Below, piece by piece: positions 22,706 to 35,108 of a stretch of DNA of 64,000 nucleotides (its first letter is position 1; every line of letters starts with the position of its first letter). The stretch is from the NCBI GenBank assembly GCA_963995505.1, contig OZ023192.1, forward strand, positions 13,313,001 through 13,377,000, read 5' to 3'. Position numbers and translations under genes: made by a program. Origin of the DNA: Hypericum androsaemum. Its lineage: Eukaryota > Streptophyta > Magnoliopsida > Malpighiales > Hypericaceae. The notes below the pieces were generated by a model that ran no database searches, was not told where the DNA came from, and was given only the letters and a program-made list of their open reading frames with translations.

Positions 22706-25319
22706 AGTTTTTTTTAGGGAAAAAGACACTTATATAAATAAATTTTTATCAAGTAGGAAAGTCTGTAAACAAGAGGGCATCGAGTTCCTCAAGGGGAATA
22801 GTCCTCCAATCTCCGGGGAGAGACCCGAACCTGCAAAATTTGCTTAACCAATCTGCAACCTGGTTAAGCGTACGAGACGTCAAATTTAGCATAGAATTTG
22901 GCAAATCACCAAGAAGCAACCTGAGTCTAATGACAAGTGCTTCCACTTGCCAGTACACAAAAGAAGAATAGTCATTCAAGAAATTGTACGCGAAAAGACA
23001 GTCGGTCTCCACAATGGTTTGGACACCATAATACTTCGCTTTGATCGCCTTGAGGGCAAGCTCCACGACTAGGAGTTCCGCCTCCAGCGATGATCTAGCC
23101 ACCCTCAGATCCGTCTGACCTTCTACCACGAGGCCTAAATTATTTCTAGCAATCGTAGCTAACCCAGTCGAATCCGCCGCATTCAGCCAGAAGGCATCAC
23201 CGTTGAACTTCAAAGCTCTGCTTCCCGGAGCACTCCATGAAGTTGGAAGAGCATCACCCCTACTTATCTGCTGTACATTCAAAGCCGACACGACACCTGC
23301 ACAAATTTCGCAGACAAGTAAGAAGCATGCTGCAAGGTTGCAATAGGGTCAATAGTAACACCTTCGTACAAAAGCTTGTTTCTAGCAGTCCAAATGCACC
23401 AACAAATATAAACAGCAAGAGTTTTTAGCTCTTGATCCTCAGGCGATTGAAATAAGTCAAAGAAGAAGGTGAACCAAGAGCCAAAAGTCGAGTGAATCAT
23501 GCCATTGAATCTGAGCCCCAATGGACTTAACAGCCATGCAGCCCGAGTGTGTGGGCATGTAAAAAGCAAGTGAAAGATTGACTCCTCTCGACCACACAGT
23601 TGGCAAGAAGGGGAGTGAGCAAGATGACGCCTGAATAAAATAGCAGCCTCCAAAGCCGGTGCCAAATCCCGGGATCAAAAGGGCTACCATTAGAATCAGT
23701 AGCCTGCAAAATCGGAGAGGAAAATTGGGCTTCCTTAAAGGAAAGATAGCCCCGTTTGATAGAGTACTTCCCATCGTTGCTAAACCTCCACAGTAGGCAA
23801 TCAGGGGCCTGCAAATAACTCAGATTGATGTTAGAAATCGCTGCCTGCTCAGAAAGCGTAAAGAAGTTTTAGAGGAGATCGATATTCCAACAACTGGAAT
23901 TAAGGAAAAACAGATCAGCCACAATAGCAAGAGAGGAGAGGGTAGAGATCCTCGTGGCGAGCCTGTGGTTTGGCAAGTCAGGGACCCAAGGGTCTCGCCA
24001 AATGTCAACAGAGAGGCCATTCCCAATCCGGAAAAAAAGACCCTCTTTGAGGGCCTCTTTCCCAGCGAAAAGACTGGACCAGATCCAAGAGGGCTGAGAG
24101 CCTCTATAAGCAGCCAAGAGATCAGAATTGTGAAAATACAGGCCCTTCAGGACTCTAAAACATAAGGATCCTTGGTTGTCCAGAAGTCTCCACACCTGCT
24201 TAGCCAGTAGTGCCAAGTTAAAGAGCTGAAAGTCTTTAAAATCGAGACCTCCCTGAGATTTAGAACACGTTAACTTATCCCAACTTAACCAATGAACTTT
24301 GCATTTGTCCACATCACCTGATCACCAGAATCGCGCCACCAATCCATTTAGCTTAGAGTAAAAAGTCACAGGAAAAAGAAGTACCTGTATGAGATAACAG
24401 GGGATAGAAGACAGGACTAATTTGATGAGTACCTCCCTTCCTGACATAGAGAGAAGTTTTTCCTTCCATCCCCGAGTCCTAGAAAACATTCTTTCGAAGA
24501 TGTAATTTAGGGCCTCCTTTTTTGATCGACCCCACACGGAAGGAATCCCTAGATACTTATCGTCAAGAAGCATCTCCACCATCTCCAAGATATCTGTGAT
24601 GAGCTTCCTATTTGCAGCAAGCTCTCCTTTGGCAAATAAAATACATGACTTTGAGAAGTTAATGGCCTGACTTGAAATGTTAGAAAATAAGACTAACAGA
24701 TTTTAAAGCTCCTAGCCTCTTGCTCGCATGCTTTGCCAAAAAGAAGCGTGTCATCTGCAAATAAGATGTGGGTAAGAGCGGGACAGTTCTCATTCAGAGA
24801 ATATCCATGAATATCTCCTCTAACCTTCGCCTATTCCACAAAGTGAGCAAAAGAGTCAGATATGAAGAGGAACAGAAAAGAGGAAAGGGGATCCCCTTGA
24901 CGAATTCCACGAGAGGCAGCAAACCAAGGCAGAGGCTGACTATTGAACAACACATTGTAAGAAGTAAAGGAGATATAGGACATAATACAAGCAATCCACT
25001 TCGATGGAAACCCCAACTTAAACATAACAGCCTCCAAGAAAGACCATAACTAAGTCATAAGCCTTTTTTAAATCAAGTTTAATAGCCGTAGAGTTAGAAC
25101 GTTTTCTACTAGTAGAGTTCAGGCATTGGAAGGCTTCATGAGCTAAGATAATGTTATCCTGAATACACCGATCCTTAATAAAGGCACCCTGGCATTCAGA
25201 AATCAAGAAATTCATGCAGGGTCTCAGCCTATTAGCAAGCACTTTAAAATAAACCTTGTACGTAAAATTGCATAAGCTAATAGGCCGGTAACCATGAACG
25301 TTAATAGGATTTTTCATCA
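22706..25319 (-). mobile_element. 5'-truncated LINE retrotransposon (minus strand), decayed
   Basis: Minus-strand fragments in shifting frames give, in order: RT start (INVHGYRPISLCN, then LRPCMNFLISECQGAFIKDR) at 25310-25050, SRGIRQGDPLSSFLF near 24900, the catalytic LFADDTLLF at 24742-24767, a thumb/linker region (GWKEKLLSMSGREVLIK) near 24450, a zinc-binding RT domain (LCGREESIFHLLFTCPHTRA) near 23590, and a terminal RNase H domain (23291-22749, with KFNGDAF, SLEAEL, ETDCL). The endonuclease is missing, so it is 5'-truncated. The minus-strand 3' end is A-rich (T-run at 22708-22715). TAAGATGGT flanks it at 22697-22705 and 25320-25328, a probable target duplication. Stops and frameshifts make it inactive. 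Confidence 0.85.
22749..23291 (-). pseudogene. LINE RNase H-like domain, longest open piece of the LINE at 22706-25319
   Basis: A 180-codon open frame carries the RVT_3 signature: LKFNGDAFWLNAADSTGL (first Asp region), SLEAELLVVELALKA (Glu), ETDCLFAYNFLN (second Asp) and a final segment ending in QVADWLSKF. It encodes only the C-terminal domain of the LINE ORF2 product and is not an independent host gene. Confidence 0.8.
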
Positions 25320-25595
25320 TAAGATGGTGGTGGATATCATCAATAATGAGCAATGAGATCCCTCCTCATTTATTAGAAGCTCGAATTTAAAATTTTAAAA
25401 AAATTTAATTTAGCCTTTCTGAGTTAATAGTCGTGTAAACTAACTTATGTTTTAGAAAAGCTAATTTACTTACTAATTGGTTAGCACATGTCACTAATTT
25501 ACATTATGATTTGGAGGACTTAGTACATAGCACTCTCGATGAGCTTTAAGAGCTACTTTGTACGATTTCTACATCTAAGCTGATGAAGATTTACT

Positions 25596-25888
25596 CTTTT
25601 GGTAAAAACGAAGGTTTTATAACTTTCATTCATTAATCATCCAAGAAAAGTCGCATACAATAGGGCAAACATAAACATTTCAAATCATCCAAGTTACATC
25701 ATGATAGGGAGCAAGAAAATTATTGGTAATAACATAGTCAAAGGAGAACAAGAGTGCATAATTAGAGAGAACATCAGTCACACGATTTTCTTTTCGTCGA
25801 ATCACCTCCTAGTTTCATACGAGGAACTTCTGTACACGGCAAATAAGGTTCGCCAATGGGTGGTAGCGTGCGACATTCCAACCCACGT
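25596..25888 (-). mobile_element. Very short 5'-truncated LINE (RNase H tail), 13-bp duplication
   Basis: The duplication ATGAAGATTTACT is at 25583-25595 and 25889-25901. The minus strand between begins in an RNase H C-terminus (HPLANLICRVQKFL, then RRKENRVTDVLSNYA, matching REGNxxADxLA) and ends in a LINE-like 3' tail. Length is 293 bp. Stops interrupt the frame. Confidence 0.75.
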
Positions 25889-25901
25889 ATGAAGATTTAC
25901 T

Positions 25902-27604
25902 TTTATCCTTTAAAAAAGGGGGTAAAAATCGACCTCCCTACCTACATAATCCAAAATATAGCCCCGTCGATTTTTCTTAGGGACCCCATAATGTACAATA
26001 TCTTAATGGATGCACGTCGTAGATCACAAGCATTGTCTCTGGCTCTCCGTAGTTGTTCAAGTTCAAGGGATTTCTAAGTGAGGTAGTAACCGACACAATT
26101 AAATTACTTGTCTTCGTTTGTTGGTTATTTCCTCTGTCCAACTTCTATTGGATCAGTCTAATAAAAATTTTGCTTCCCATTAGTCATAATTAAGTCTTAA
26201 ATCTTGGCTTGGTGACTGCCAAACAAATTGTATACTAAGAAGAAAAAAACCTTTTTAGGTTACGCGATTCATCATGGGGTAAAGTTTATTTTATTTACAT
26301 GTACAATATCCTTGTGCATAAAATAAGAATACCGGATAACCGAGTAACCACTGCCCTCTCAAAATTAACTTTAACTGTACATTGATGTATATATTAACAA
26401 TTTGAAGGGACTAGCCTCTCGAAACTAACTTTAACCCTCTTATATAGTCTTTTAGGATCTTCTGTTACTAGTTCATAAAAAAATTAAGTTCTTAGGGTTA
26501 AAACAAGATGCCAATCCGAAGAACTAATATTTTCTTTTGGGGAAGCAAGAATTTGTTTAATCTTTCTTGGCGATCTTGCTATCACATTGGAAACCTCTCC
26601 TGAATACTATGGATTTAATTGGTCAGAATTTCGCATCGTTGACTTCCGATACAAAAGGGCAAAGATCCAAATTGAACCTAATTGGTCCAAAATGAATTTA
26701 ATACAAGAGGAATCATCCTACGTTGGGAGTTTAGAAACGCACGGAGAAGACAAAACACATAATAATTGAGGTTCGGCGTATTCTAATGTCGATAATGGTG
26801 AACATAATGAAGCATTTATTATCCGCAACCCTTTCTTGCACAATAAAATAATGCATAGAAACTATTATTAAATATTTATTGGAAGAGTTTTACCACTTTT
26901 TAAATGTTCTAGCGCCTTGAATCTTGGTCAGTCAATCCTGTGAACCAGATCCAATATAAACCAAAAAATGAAATATGCATACAAATAATTATTTAGATTA
27001 GTCGTTGACAATTTTGTCCTAATTTAATCACAAAATTTTGACTTCGTGTTTTGAACAATGCATCGGTGTTAAGTATTTGTTTAGAGAATTTTGTCACGTT
27101 TCAAAAGTTTTACCCAATTTAAACATGAATTAATTAGTCTAATAAATATTCATTCGAAAAGAGAGTGGTATAAAAATTAGATAAAATAATAAATGCAGTA
27201 GGACTTATTCTTAGGTCAGGCTCGTAGAGATGCTCAAAGTGAACCCATATCTCTCGCTGTAGTATCCCAAGCTACACTAGCGAAAGTCTAAATAAAGTGA
27301 AAATGAGAGGAGAATCCAATTCTCCAAACAAAGAGGGCTCTCCTTATATAAAGTGGAAGCCCAAATGGACCATTTTCTTTGCAAGTGCTGCACTAATTGA
27401 TTAAAAAGATTCTCTTGGTCCTTTTTATATAAAAAATCTCAAATTATTTCGGTTCTATACAAATATTCAATAAACTGATTAATTCATATGTGAGTTAAGT
27501 TGAACATTACTTCAAATAATATTAGTTCACTCTCTTTACTAAATTTAGATATTATTACATTCCTATATCTCAAATTCGCTTATTAAATTAAAATATCTAT
27601 TATT
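25902..27604. other. AT-rich intergenic DNA
   Basis: No gene recognised. A GC-richer stretch at about 27200-27370 with TTATATAAAG resembles a promoter or an old LTR fragment, but no partner exists in the window. Confidence 0.35.
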
Positions 27605-27619
27605 TGAATTGATCTAAGT

Positions 27620-27753
27620 TTTTTTGGGAGGTAAATATATTATTCCACCTTGAAACTGAAAGTACAGGAGTTCACCAAGTCACCAAGATACAAAAGTTTA
27701 CTGAAACAGTAACCAAGGTGTAGGTACATAAGGACATGCTATCCATACCTCGA
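27620..27753 (-). mobile_element. Short LINE 3' end with 15-bp duplication
   Basis: TGAATTGATCTAAGT occurs at 27605-27619 and 27754-27768. The 134-bp insert starts with a T-run on the plus strand, so on the minus strand it ends in TTTACCTCCCAAAAAA, a LINE-type tail. It has no coding remnant. Confidence 0.7.
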
Positions 27754-27768
27754 TGAATTGATCTAAGT

Positions 27769-30370
27769 ATCCGATAGTTATTATAGTTTAGATTCTATAG
27801 CAATATGTATATTGATTTATGAATTGGTGAATGATAGAGATGCATGCAGCCCACGGGGCACGTCTCAAGCAATTTGGACCCCGTAAATAACGCATACTTT
27901 GGAATTTCAGGGGGAAAAATAATGCTTATCACAATAAATGCGCCGGATATGATTTGAAGATGAAGGAACTAATTCTCCATTAGGTGAGTGGAAGATGGAA
28001 ACTGTACTAATCAAGCAACGTCAGAGCCTGGAAAGAGTTCTTTACTCAACAAGTTAATTTTAGTCTGACATAGCTAATGAAGTGCAAATCAAATCATAAG
28101 TTACTAAATTGAACTTTATCCAAATAAAAATAATGGGTTTTGATCCTATACATGAACTATAATATCATATTATAGCCAATTTTTAGCGTTTAAAGACACT
28201 CTTGATGTATTATGCACTTGTACACATTTGATGATTTTTTTTATGGGTAATAAATTTTAAGTATAAAAAACTATAATATCATATTGGGGAAGAAGTGTCA
28301 AATTAAATATTAATATAAAAATAAGATATGGGCAGTGGGCTCCTAACACTCGGTAGGATTTGGACCTACAAAATTGAGTTTTGGACACCCACGTTTCTAG
28401 CCGAACGGGACTAAGAACACTTTTCTTAACAGAAGACTGCGAGGTTAACTCAACTTTTCTTAGGTTCGAATTATTTTAGGTGTTTTATTGTTGGTTTGAA
28501 ACAGGTAGAACAATGAGAAAATTTGGTAACTACCGATGGGTCGCTTTGATCGCTTAATTATATCATAACATCCATATAGTTTCAGCTAGCACAAAAAGAA
28601 TAATGCAACATTTGACTAGGATGCCTCAACGACATGGCAGTAGGACATGAAGACCAAGAAATCCCACTTCTTGACGCTTGTTTTAGCACATTATTTACGG
28701 GTTGAGCAACCTAATCCAATTGTCCATTTCGGGCTAAGAAATCTCGCAACTAGTGACATTGTCACCAACCTGATCATTTAACTTTTTTTATACCATCTTG
28801 TATCCGAACACACTGAACTGACTAATCTAGATTCAAGTTGGTAGGACTTTTGAAAGATGACAAAACTCTCGCAACAAGAATTTAGCACTGTTGCGTTCCC
28901 AATTACTCGAACTCGAGAAACGATTAAGTTAGAATAATGTCCTCACCAATTTGATCTAAATAATTGTTGGTTTTGATTAGCTTTTACCCCGTAAAAGATA
29001 ATTAGGTGCCGACCACAGAAGCCCATCTCATCAACAAAGCCCAGTAGAAGCCCTATAAGGCCGATGACGACGACCTTGTATCAGTTAGCTTTACCATCAA
29101 TTGCTTCTAGAATCTGAATTCCTTCCTCTCTTATTTTCCTCATTTCAAAAAGGTAAAAACCTAATGGTTTGATCAAATTTGCACACTTACCTTGTTGTTT
29201 AAAAATGTATAATCGAGTAACATAGCTTTTTTTCTTATAGATACTCCATTATTTAAATAATATTTTGGACTTAAACACCTCTAAATATAACTATTATAAA
29301 ACTGGTCAAATTTTTTATAAACAAATCAGCAAAAAAATGAAAAAAACTCATCTCCCTCTCTCTTAATATTTTTCAAATAATTTTTTCGTATTGTTTTCTT
29401 ATTTTTATTGTTTTAATTGTTTTAAAAAAATACATGTTTAGGTATTAGAAATGGTAAATAAAATATTAAAATAACTATTACTAAGCAAAATTCTAGCTCG
29501 GCCAACTCGAGATCGAAGGACGTTAAAAAAAACACGGTGACAATTTTTCGTGAAACTATACTAAAGCTAGCTAGGTTCAGCTCAAAAGGTACCTTTTACA
29601 ACGGATAAGACCCGAATCCAATGTTACTTTTTATACAAAATTATATTTGGATACTTACTTGGTGAACTAATACAATTTTAAATCAGTTAGTATTTTGAAA
29701 TGAGTTAAAATTCTCGTAAAAAATATTTAACAATATTGTATTTTTCATCACTTAAACTTAAATTTTTTTAATTAAACTAAAATAATTATCTCATCAATTA
29801 ATTGAAGTAGTTGTAACTAACTGCGATCTTAATTTGAGCCGCTGGAAGAGGCTATATATTATAGGTTGCCGACTAAAAAAGGACCAAAAGTTTTTTTTTT
29901 TTGCATGATTTGATCTCCAATTCAAAAGATAACTAGAACGTTGTGATGCAGATTTAACAAATACTTTTTAAAAAATGACATTTGTTTTTTTTTCTTTCGG
30001 GAATACAGCCATTTGGTCACCTATCAGCCGCGAGTATAATCTGAAGTTTTTCCAGCCGAGGAGCATAATTTAAAGCTGAACATTGTGAAATTTAATTTTG
30101 TCATAGATGCTCACAAATTTTATTGTACATGAAATTATAACAATTACTCTACGGAAAATGTAAATTGGATTCAACTAAATTTATTCCAATAATTTAAAAA
30201 CCGAAACGACTAATTGCACCAAACAGCCATCACACACATGACACAACACCACAGAGTCAACCTCCAAAGCCCCCATAGCTAATTAAGTCAAACATGGAAA
30301 CACAAAATTAAACACTCCTTAAGACATCAATTCTCTGCAAATGGGCTAATGGGACCAAACAACAAGCTGC
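27769..30370. other. AT-rich intergenic DNA downstream of the AGP31-like gene
   Basis: No gene recognised. It includes a 17-bp exact direct repeat (28155-28171 and 28269-28285) flanking 97 bp, and A/T homopolymers (for example the T-run at about 29889-29902). The last roughly 170 bp before 30371 is the likely 3' UTR of the AGP31-like gene. Confidence 0.4.
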
Positions 30371-32035
30371 TTAGTGATGGGGGCACTTGGGCGCGAATGC
30401 GAATGGGCCGGAAGTGAAGAGCCCGAACAGGAGCTTGTTCATGAAGAACTGCTTGTCGGCCCTCAGCGCCCCACCGTGGACGCCGCCGTGGAGGTCGGTC
30501 GGGATGGAACACGTGGCGTTCGGAGACGAGACGAGGAAGGTCCCGCACTTGTGGGCCCCGTAGTTGGTGATGGTCTTGGGCCCCTTTATGAAGAAGTACC
30601 CGTGCTCGTCCGTGGTCGCCTTTACCTCTGTTGGCTTCTTTGTGTTATTGCACTGTAGCTTCACAGTCGCACCTGCAGAGCCCCCGACATGGGAAATAAT
30701 TGCGGTAAATTTCAAAATCGAATACTGTCGGGTCAATTGTTCATATTTCAAAAAATTGACTCGACCGCCTTTCGTGGATTGGGACTGGGTACCATCAATG
30801 GGCGTGCCCATTTCAAAATAAAGTTATGAAAAGCTGAGCCTCGCTACTGTATCTTGGAAAAATGGGTCAGGGAAATAATTAAAGATGGTTATTTTTTGGA
30901 TAAAATAATACGATAATTCTGGTTTTTGATAGGTCATGCACCTAAAAGAGGGAGCAAGACAGTAAAAAAGGTCAAGGATAAAGCTGCAAATAGCTCCAGT
31001 CCATTCCATTCCACTGCATTATTAAGTTATAACGGATAATTTCTTCTTCTTTTTCGTATAAATAATATAGTGGGTATTTTTAACTTGCAAAATTTCATCA
31101 GTAAATGGATGATAGAATAATGGATTTTCAATAATAATGAGAAATTATCAGCTCTTTCAAAAAAATAAAACTAGTTTTAGCACAAGCAAATATTGCTTTA
31201 AGAACAATGCTGAAAAAAATACAAATCCGTTAGTCCACATTTAAAGTCGCCATTTTAAGAGAATCCCATTCGTTTATCTACAAAATTATACACAATGTCA
31301 AAATATATTTTTTTTCAATGCAGAGAGTTTTCGTATCTTACAAATTAGTGAACGTTAAAGTTTAACATAACTAAGCTTATAACGAAAACATAAATATTTA
31401 AGCTCCGTTAGGTTAAGCTTAAAAATATTTTAAGCTAAACAACGAGAAACAAAGAGACCATTAGTACACTTTTATTTTATAATCTAAATTAGTCGGTCCA
31501 TCTCGGGAAAAATATTTTTCGAAGATAAAAAATATATACCACCTTTAAGTGGGTAGGCACCCATGAGGGTGTTAACCCCAGCGTACTGGCAAGTAGGCTT
31601 GCAATAAACAACGCCCTGGACGGCTACGAGGCTCCTCGGAAAGTGGAAGGCGGGCGCGTGGGCCGCCGGTCCATGCGCGTGGGGAGGAAGGGCCGGGCCG
31701 TGGTGGTGGTGCCCACGTGGCATTGGCGGGAGAGCGGGTGCATGGGCCGGAGAATGGTGGTGGGGGGGTGGGAGCGGGGTCGCCGCGTGGTGGTGATGGT
31801 GGGGGAGGGGGGTCGCCGCGTGGTGGTGGTGGTGGGGGAGGGGGGTCGCCGCGTGGTGGTGGTGGTGGGGGAGGGGGGTCGCCGCGTGGTGGTGGTGGTG
31901 GGGGAGGGGGGTCGCCGCGTGGTGGTGGTGGACCGGCGCCGGAGCCGGCGCGTGGTGGGTAGCTAGGACGGTGGAGAGTGGGAGTAGGAGGAGGAGGAGG
32001 AATGAGAGTTGAGCTAGGGTTTTTTGGGATGCCAT
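30371..32035 (-). CDS. AGP31-like non-classical arabinogalactan / Pollen Ole e 1-type protein, two exons, 264 aa
   Basis: Exon 1 is 32035-31543 and exon 2 is 30672-30371, joined by an 870-bp intron (GT at 31542, AG at 30673) in phase 1 to read YPLKG-ATVKLQC. Residues 1-25 form a signal peptide (MASQKTLAQLSF, then a Leu run, ending near VLAT). Residues 26-130 are Pro/His-rich with five HHHHHAATPLP-type repeats and many AP/PP pairs suited to hydroxyproline O-glycosylation. From PRSLVAVQGVVYCKPTC (133 on) comes a six-Cys domain (C145, C149, C172, C207, C219, C261) ending GPFAFAPKCPHH, as in Arabidopsis AGP31 and Pollen Ole e 1 extensins. Known relatives are secreted wall proteins that bind pectin and other wall polymers, and the His stretch can bind metal. 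The frame is intact and expression is plausible. Confidence 0.93.
30673..31542 (-). other. Intron of the AGP31-like gene
   Basis: 870 bp, AT-rich, starting GTGGTATATA and ending CTCTGCAG on the minus strand. A single intron at this place, just before the CxxxC-to-C stretch of the Cys domain, preserves the frame exactly (493 + 302 = 795 coding bases). No exon or transposon is recognised within it. Confidence 0.85.
31770..31935 (-). repeat. 33-bp coding minisatellite (HHHHHAATPLP repeats)
   Basis: Four to five near-identical 33-bp units in exon 1 of the AGP31-like gene. Each encodes five His followed by AATPLP. The units are almost identical at DNA level, so the array is likely to vary in copy number. 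Confidence 0.9.
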
Positions 32036-32110
32036 TTTTTCTTTTTCTTTGTTTTTTGGGTTTTGCGAGGAGTAGAGAGATGTGAAGGGGAGGAGTGCAA
32101 TAGAGTGGGG

Positions 32111-32120
32111 ATTTATAAAA
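32111..32120 (-). promoter_or_regulatory. TATA-box candidate of the AGP31-like gene
   Basis: TTTTATAAAT on the minus strand, about 80 bp upstream of the ATG at 32035. This spacing would give a short leader of roughly 45-50 nt. Confidence 0.6.
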
Positions 32121-32159
32121 GTTGAAGCCGTGTAAATCTGTACGGTTATTCTTGGGCAA

Positions 32160-33319
32160 CTTTGGTTTATCTCTCTATTTTTTCATATTATAAAAAATAA
32201 AACTGTGTTATATTTTGTCTCTTCGGTATCTTGTGAGGCATGGTTATAATCTGTATATTCAACTAAAAATTTAAATTTAATCAATGCAATTAGAACTAAT
32301 AATGATGAGTAATGTTAACTGCTAGGTTATTATATGGATGTATCTGCTTTTGTTGAAGGAAAAATGAGCTTTATAACCATCATTTTTTAAAACATAATGA
32401 TGACCAGAGGTTTGATTTCAGCTAGTGCATGCTGTACGATGGAATTCAAAAGTTTCGCGGAATGTGTTTTTATTATTTGTCTTAAATTTTAATTGGTTTC
32501 GAATTTAACTTTTAAATATATTGTGTATTAGGTTTGGCTTGCTTTGATAATAATATAGTCGTATGAGATTTAGATTTGAGACGTAACTCCGGTTATAAAT
32601 TATTTATGTATCTCATATTGATCTCTTGAATATAGGTATTTTGTCTGAAACACATATATAATATCGACTATTTTTTCCACCTTTCGCTACTATTTATTAT
32701 AGATTTATAAACATTAACATGGTTGGAAAATTGCATGTTACATTTAGAAAACTATAGCAATTTTCGAACCATGGTAATGAACGGAGTAAAAGGCTAACAA
32801 TGGATTTTCTTTCGACGTTGGACAATGACGTTAAGTAAATAAAAATTCTTACTATTTCAGCTAGCGATCATCAACTAATAACTAATTAATAACGATAGCT
32901 GGGAGACTTACTGTCTTACTCTTAAAATTTATACATGGCCAGCATGGGTCTTTATCTTTTGAAATTTGTAATCCTATTTCTCAAAAAATATTTGATAAAT
33001 TTAGAATTAGTTTTCTTTATTTTTTCGCATCGGAGTGACCAAATCTAGAGTGACCGCCCGGGGGCCGGGGCCAACTTATTGGTGTTTTTGTTTATATATA
33101 TTTGTCTCTTTCACCTTTGCCTGAAAAGTTGTATTTATTTTGTCATATTATATAGTTTTCCCATGAGAAAAAGGACGTCAATTTGAAATTTGGTCCATGC
33201 AAGCTTTTCGGATTGAACCCAGATATGATTTATTTTCTCGTCAAAGCCTAATATGGTCTTCAGTCTTCACTACCCAAACCGGAAGGCCTTCAAATTTTAT
33301 TTACAAATAATACCCAACA
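32160..33319. other. Intergenic DNA upstream of the AGP31-like gene
   Basis: AT-rich; no gene or bounded repeat recognised. The first few hundred bases presumably include its promoter. Confidence 0.4.
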
Positions 33320-33328
33320 TTATTTTAA

Positions 33329-34605
33329 GAAAAAATTTACTTTAGTACCATGTGGTAAAAAATTGATCAATTGAGTCATACTTATTCCAATTAACATCAA
33401 AAAGGTCCATGGGCAGCTGCCTGAACCCTACCCGTTATGCCCGAAGGCTGCCCGGCCATGTGGAACAGCCATTGATGATGTGGCGCCATGTGGACTCTCT
33501 CCCACTCCCCCTCTCTTCTCTCTCTCGTCCCTCTCTCTCTCCCCTCCTCCCCCTCCTTCTTCTTCTGCTTCTTAAACAAAACCAAAAAAAAAACCCACCC
33601 AGTTATTCTTCTTCCCCCTCAATCTTCCTAGACTCTAGCATTTAGCGTGAAGTGGATGCAAGATGGACGCCCTCATGATCCCCCGTCCCTATCTCTGCCT
33701 CCTGGGAATGCTGGTCAACGATGACGACGCTGGGTGAGACTTCGGAAGGTGTACCGGAGCTACCGCACCCGCCGTCTCTTGGCCGACTCCGCTGTTGTCG
33801 CCGAGGAGCTCTGGTCGGTGGTCCCATCTCCATCTTAATCCTCTCTTTTTCTAATACTTTTTTTTCTCTCTTTTACCCTACGATGTCGTTTCGGCCTCTT
33901 TTTCTCTCTTGTTTTTTTCTAATTGCTAAATGGTTTGTGGGTGACGTGGCCAGGTGGGAAGTATATTAGACTCGGCGAGGCTCAACCACAGCACTGTTTT
34001 CTTCTTCGATAATCCCAAGCCACCCAGTTATGCTTTCCTTCTTTGGTTTCATTGGGTTGTTCTCTGAGCGTTTTGATTGGTTTTGGATGCAAGTTTCGAC
34101 TTTTGTTTTTGTTTCGGTTTGATTTGCGAAGTTTTATTGTTGGGTTGGTTCTCGATGCTAATTTTGAGTTTTTCTTTTTGGTTTTGGCATAATTCTTGAA
34201 GTGTTACTCAGGTGTTGTTCTTATTTGGTTTGATTGGTTTTGAATGCTAATTTTGAGTTTTTGGTTTGGTTTTAATTCGTGAAGTGGGCATGGTAGTTGG
34301 GTTTGAGTTCATGAATTGGTATGGGATTTTTTAGGTTGTTGGATTTTTTGGTTGTTGGGTTATGGAGGAAGGCGAGAGGGGAAGAAGAAGAAGAGGGGGA
34401 GGGGAGAGAGAGAGAAGAGAGGCGAAGTGGGAAAGAGTCCACGTGGCGCCATGTCATCAATGGATGTTGATGTGGCTGTTCCACATGGCCGGGCAGCGTT
34501 CGGGCAGGACGGGTAGGATTCGGGCAGCTACACGTGGACTTTTTTTATGTTAATTAGAACTCAATTGATATTTTTTTTCACAGAGTACTCAAGTGAACTT
34601 TTTTC
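33329..34605. mobile_element. Second MULE-like element, 9-bp duplication, possible gene capture
   Basis: Inverted arms of about 200 bp (33329-33535 and 34400-34605) share CCCGGCCATGTGGAACAGCC and GTGGCGCCATGT landmarks in opposite orientation. The outer ends are GAAAAAATTTA and, on the other strand, GAAAAAAGTTC. A perfect 9-bp duplication, TTATTTTAA, lies at 33320-33328 and 34606-34614. No transposase. The interior has a GC-rich exon-like piece (about 33640-33835) followed by a T-rich, intron-like stretch (about 33840-34330), suggesting a captured host fragment. The element is 1277 bp. Confidence 0.85.
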
Positions 34606-34614
34606 TTATTTTAA

Positions 34615-35108
34615 TAGTCAATTTGGAATATTCAACGAATTATTTTAAACGAAATCAATTGGACATTGAACTTTATTCTGACTTAATTTTGTCCCCAGCG
34701 TCATAAAAAATTAAATCGTTTAAAGATAACAGATCTCAAGATTATCCATCTGTGATACCAAATAGAAGAGTTGGGATATGGAAATTATGGGAGCAGATTC
34801 TATGGGACAAGGCTAATTCCCAAATTTGGGGACTAAAAGGAAGATTGTGGCAATTTAGGTATTAACAAAATAATTAAGGGTAAAATTGAAAAATTAATAA
34901 AAATAAAATGGGAGATGGAATATTAGCTGGCACACTTTTTATGAAAATACTAAAAAGGTAAAAAAAAAAACCAATCTCACGTTAAAAGAGGAAGGGATTC
35001 TTTCTCTCTCTCATTAAATTATTGTCAATTTCAAAAATTCTACCACCTACCAGATTATTATTTTTTAAATAAACTCAAAAAACCAAAGAACGAAAATACA
35101 ATAGAAAA
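34615..35108. other. AT-rich intergenic DNA
   Basis: No gene recognised. It contains GGGGACTAAAAGG near 34838, which weakly mirrors TATTAGTCCCCA near 36185 (possible old TIR pair, see findings). Confidence 0.3.

Noticed and set aside
27190..27400. Solo LTR or promoter around TTATATAAAG
   Set aside because: No TG...CA ends with a duplication could be found and there is no second copy in the window.
31572..32159. 195-codon minus-strand frame and plus-strand Gly-rich frames over the AGP31 exon
   Set aside because: They arise from the 33-bp GC-rich repeats read in other frames. Only the 31543-32035 frame has a signal peptide and splices into the Cys domain.
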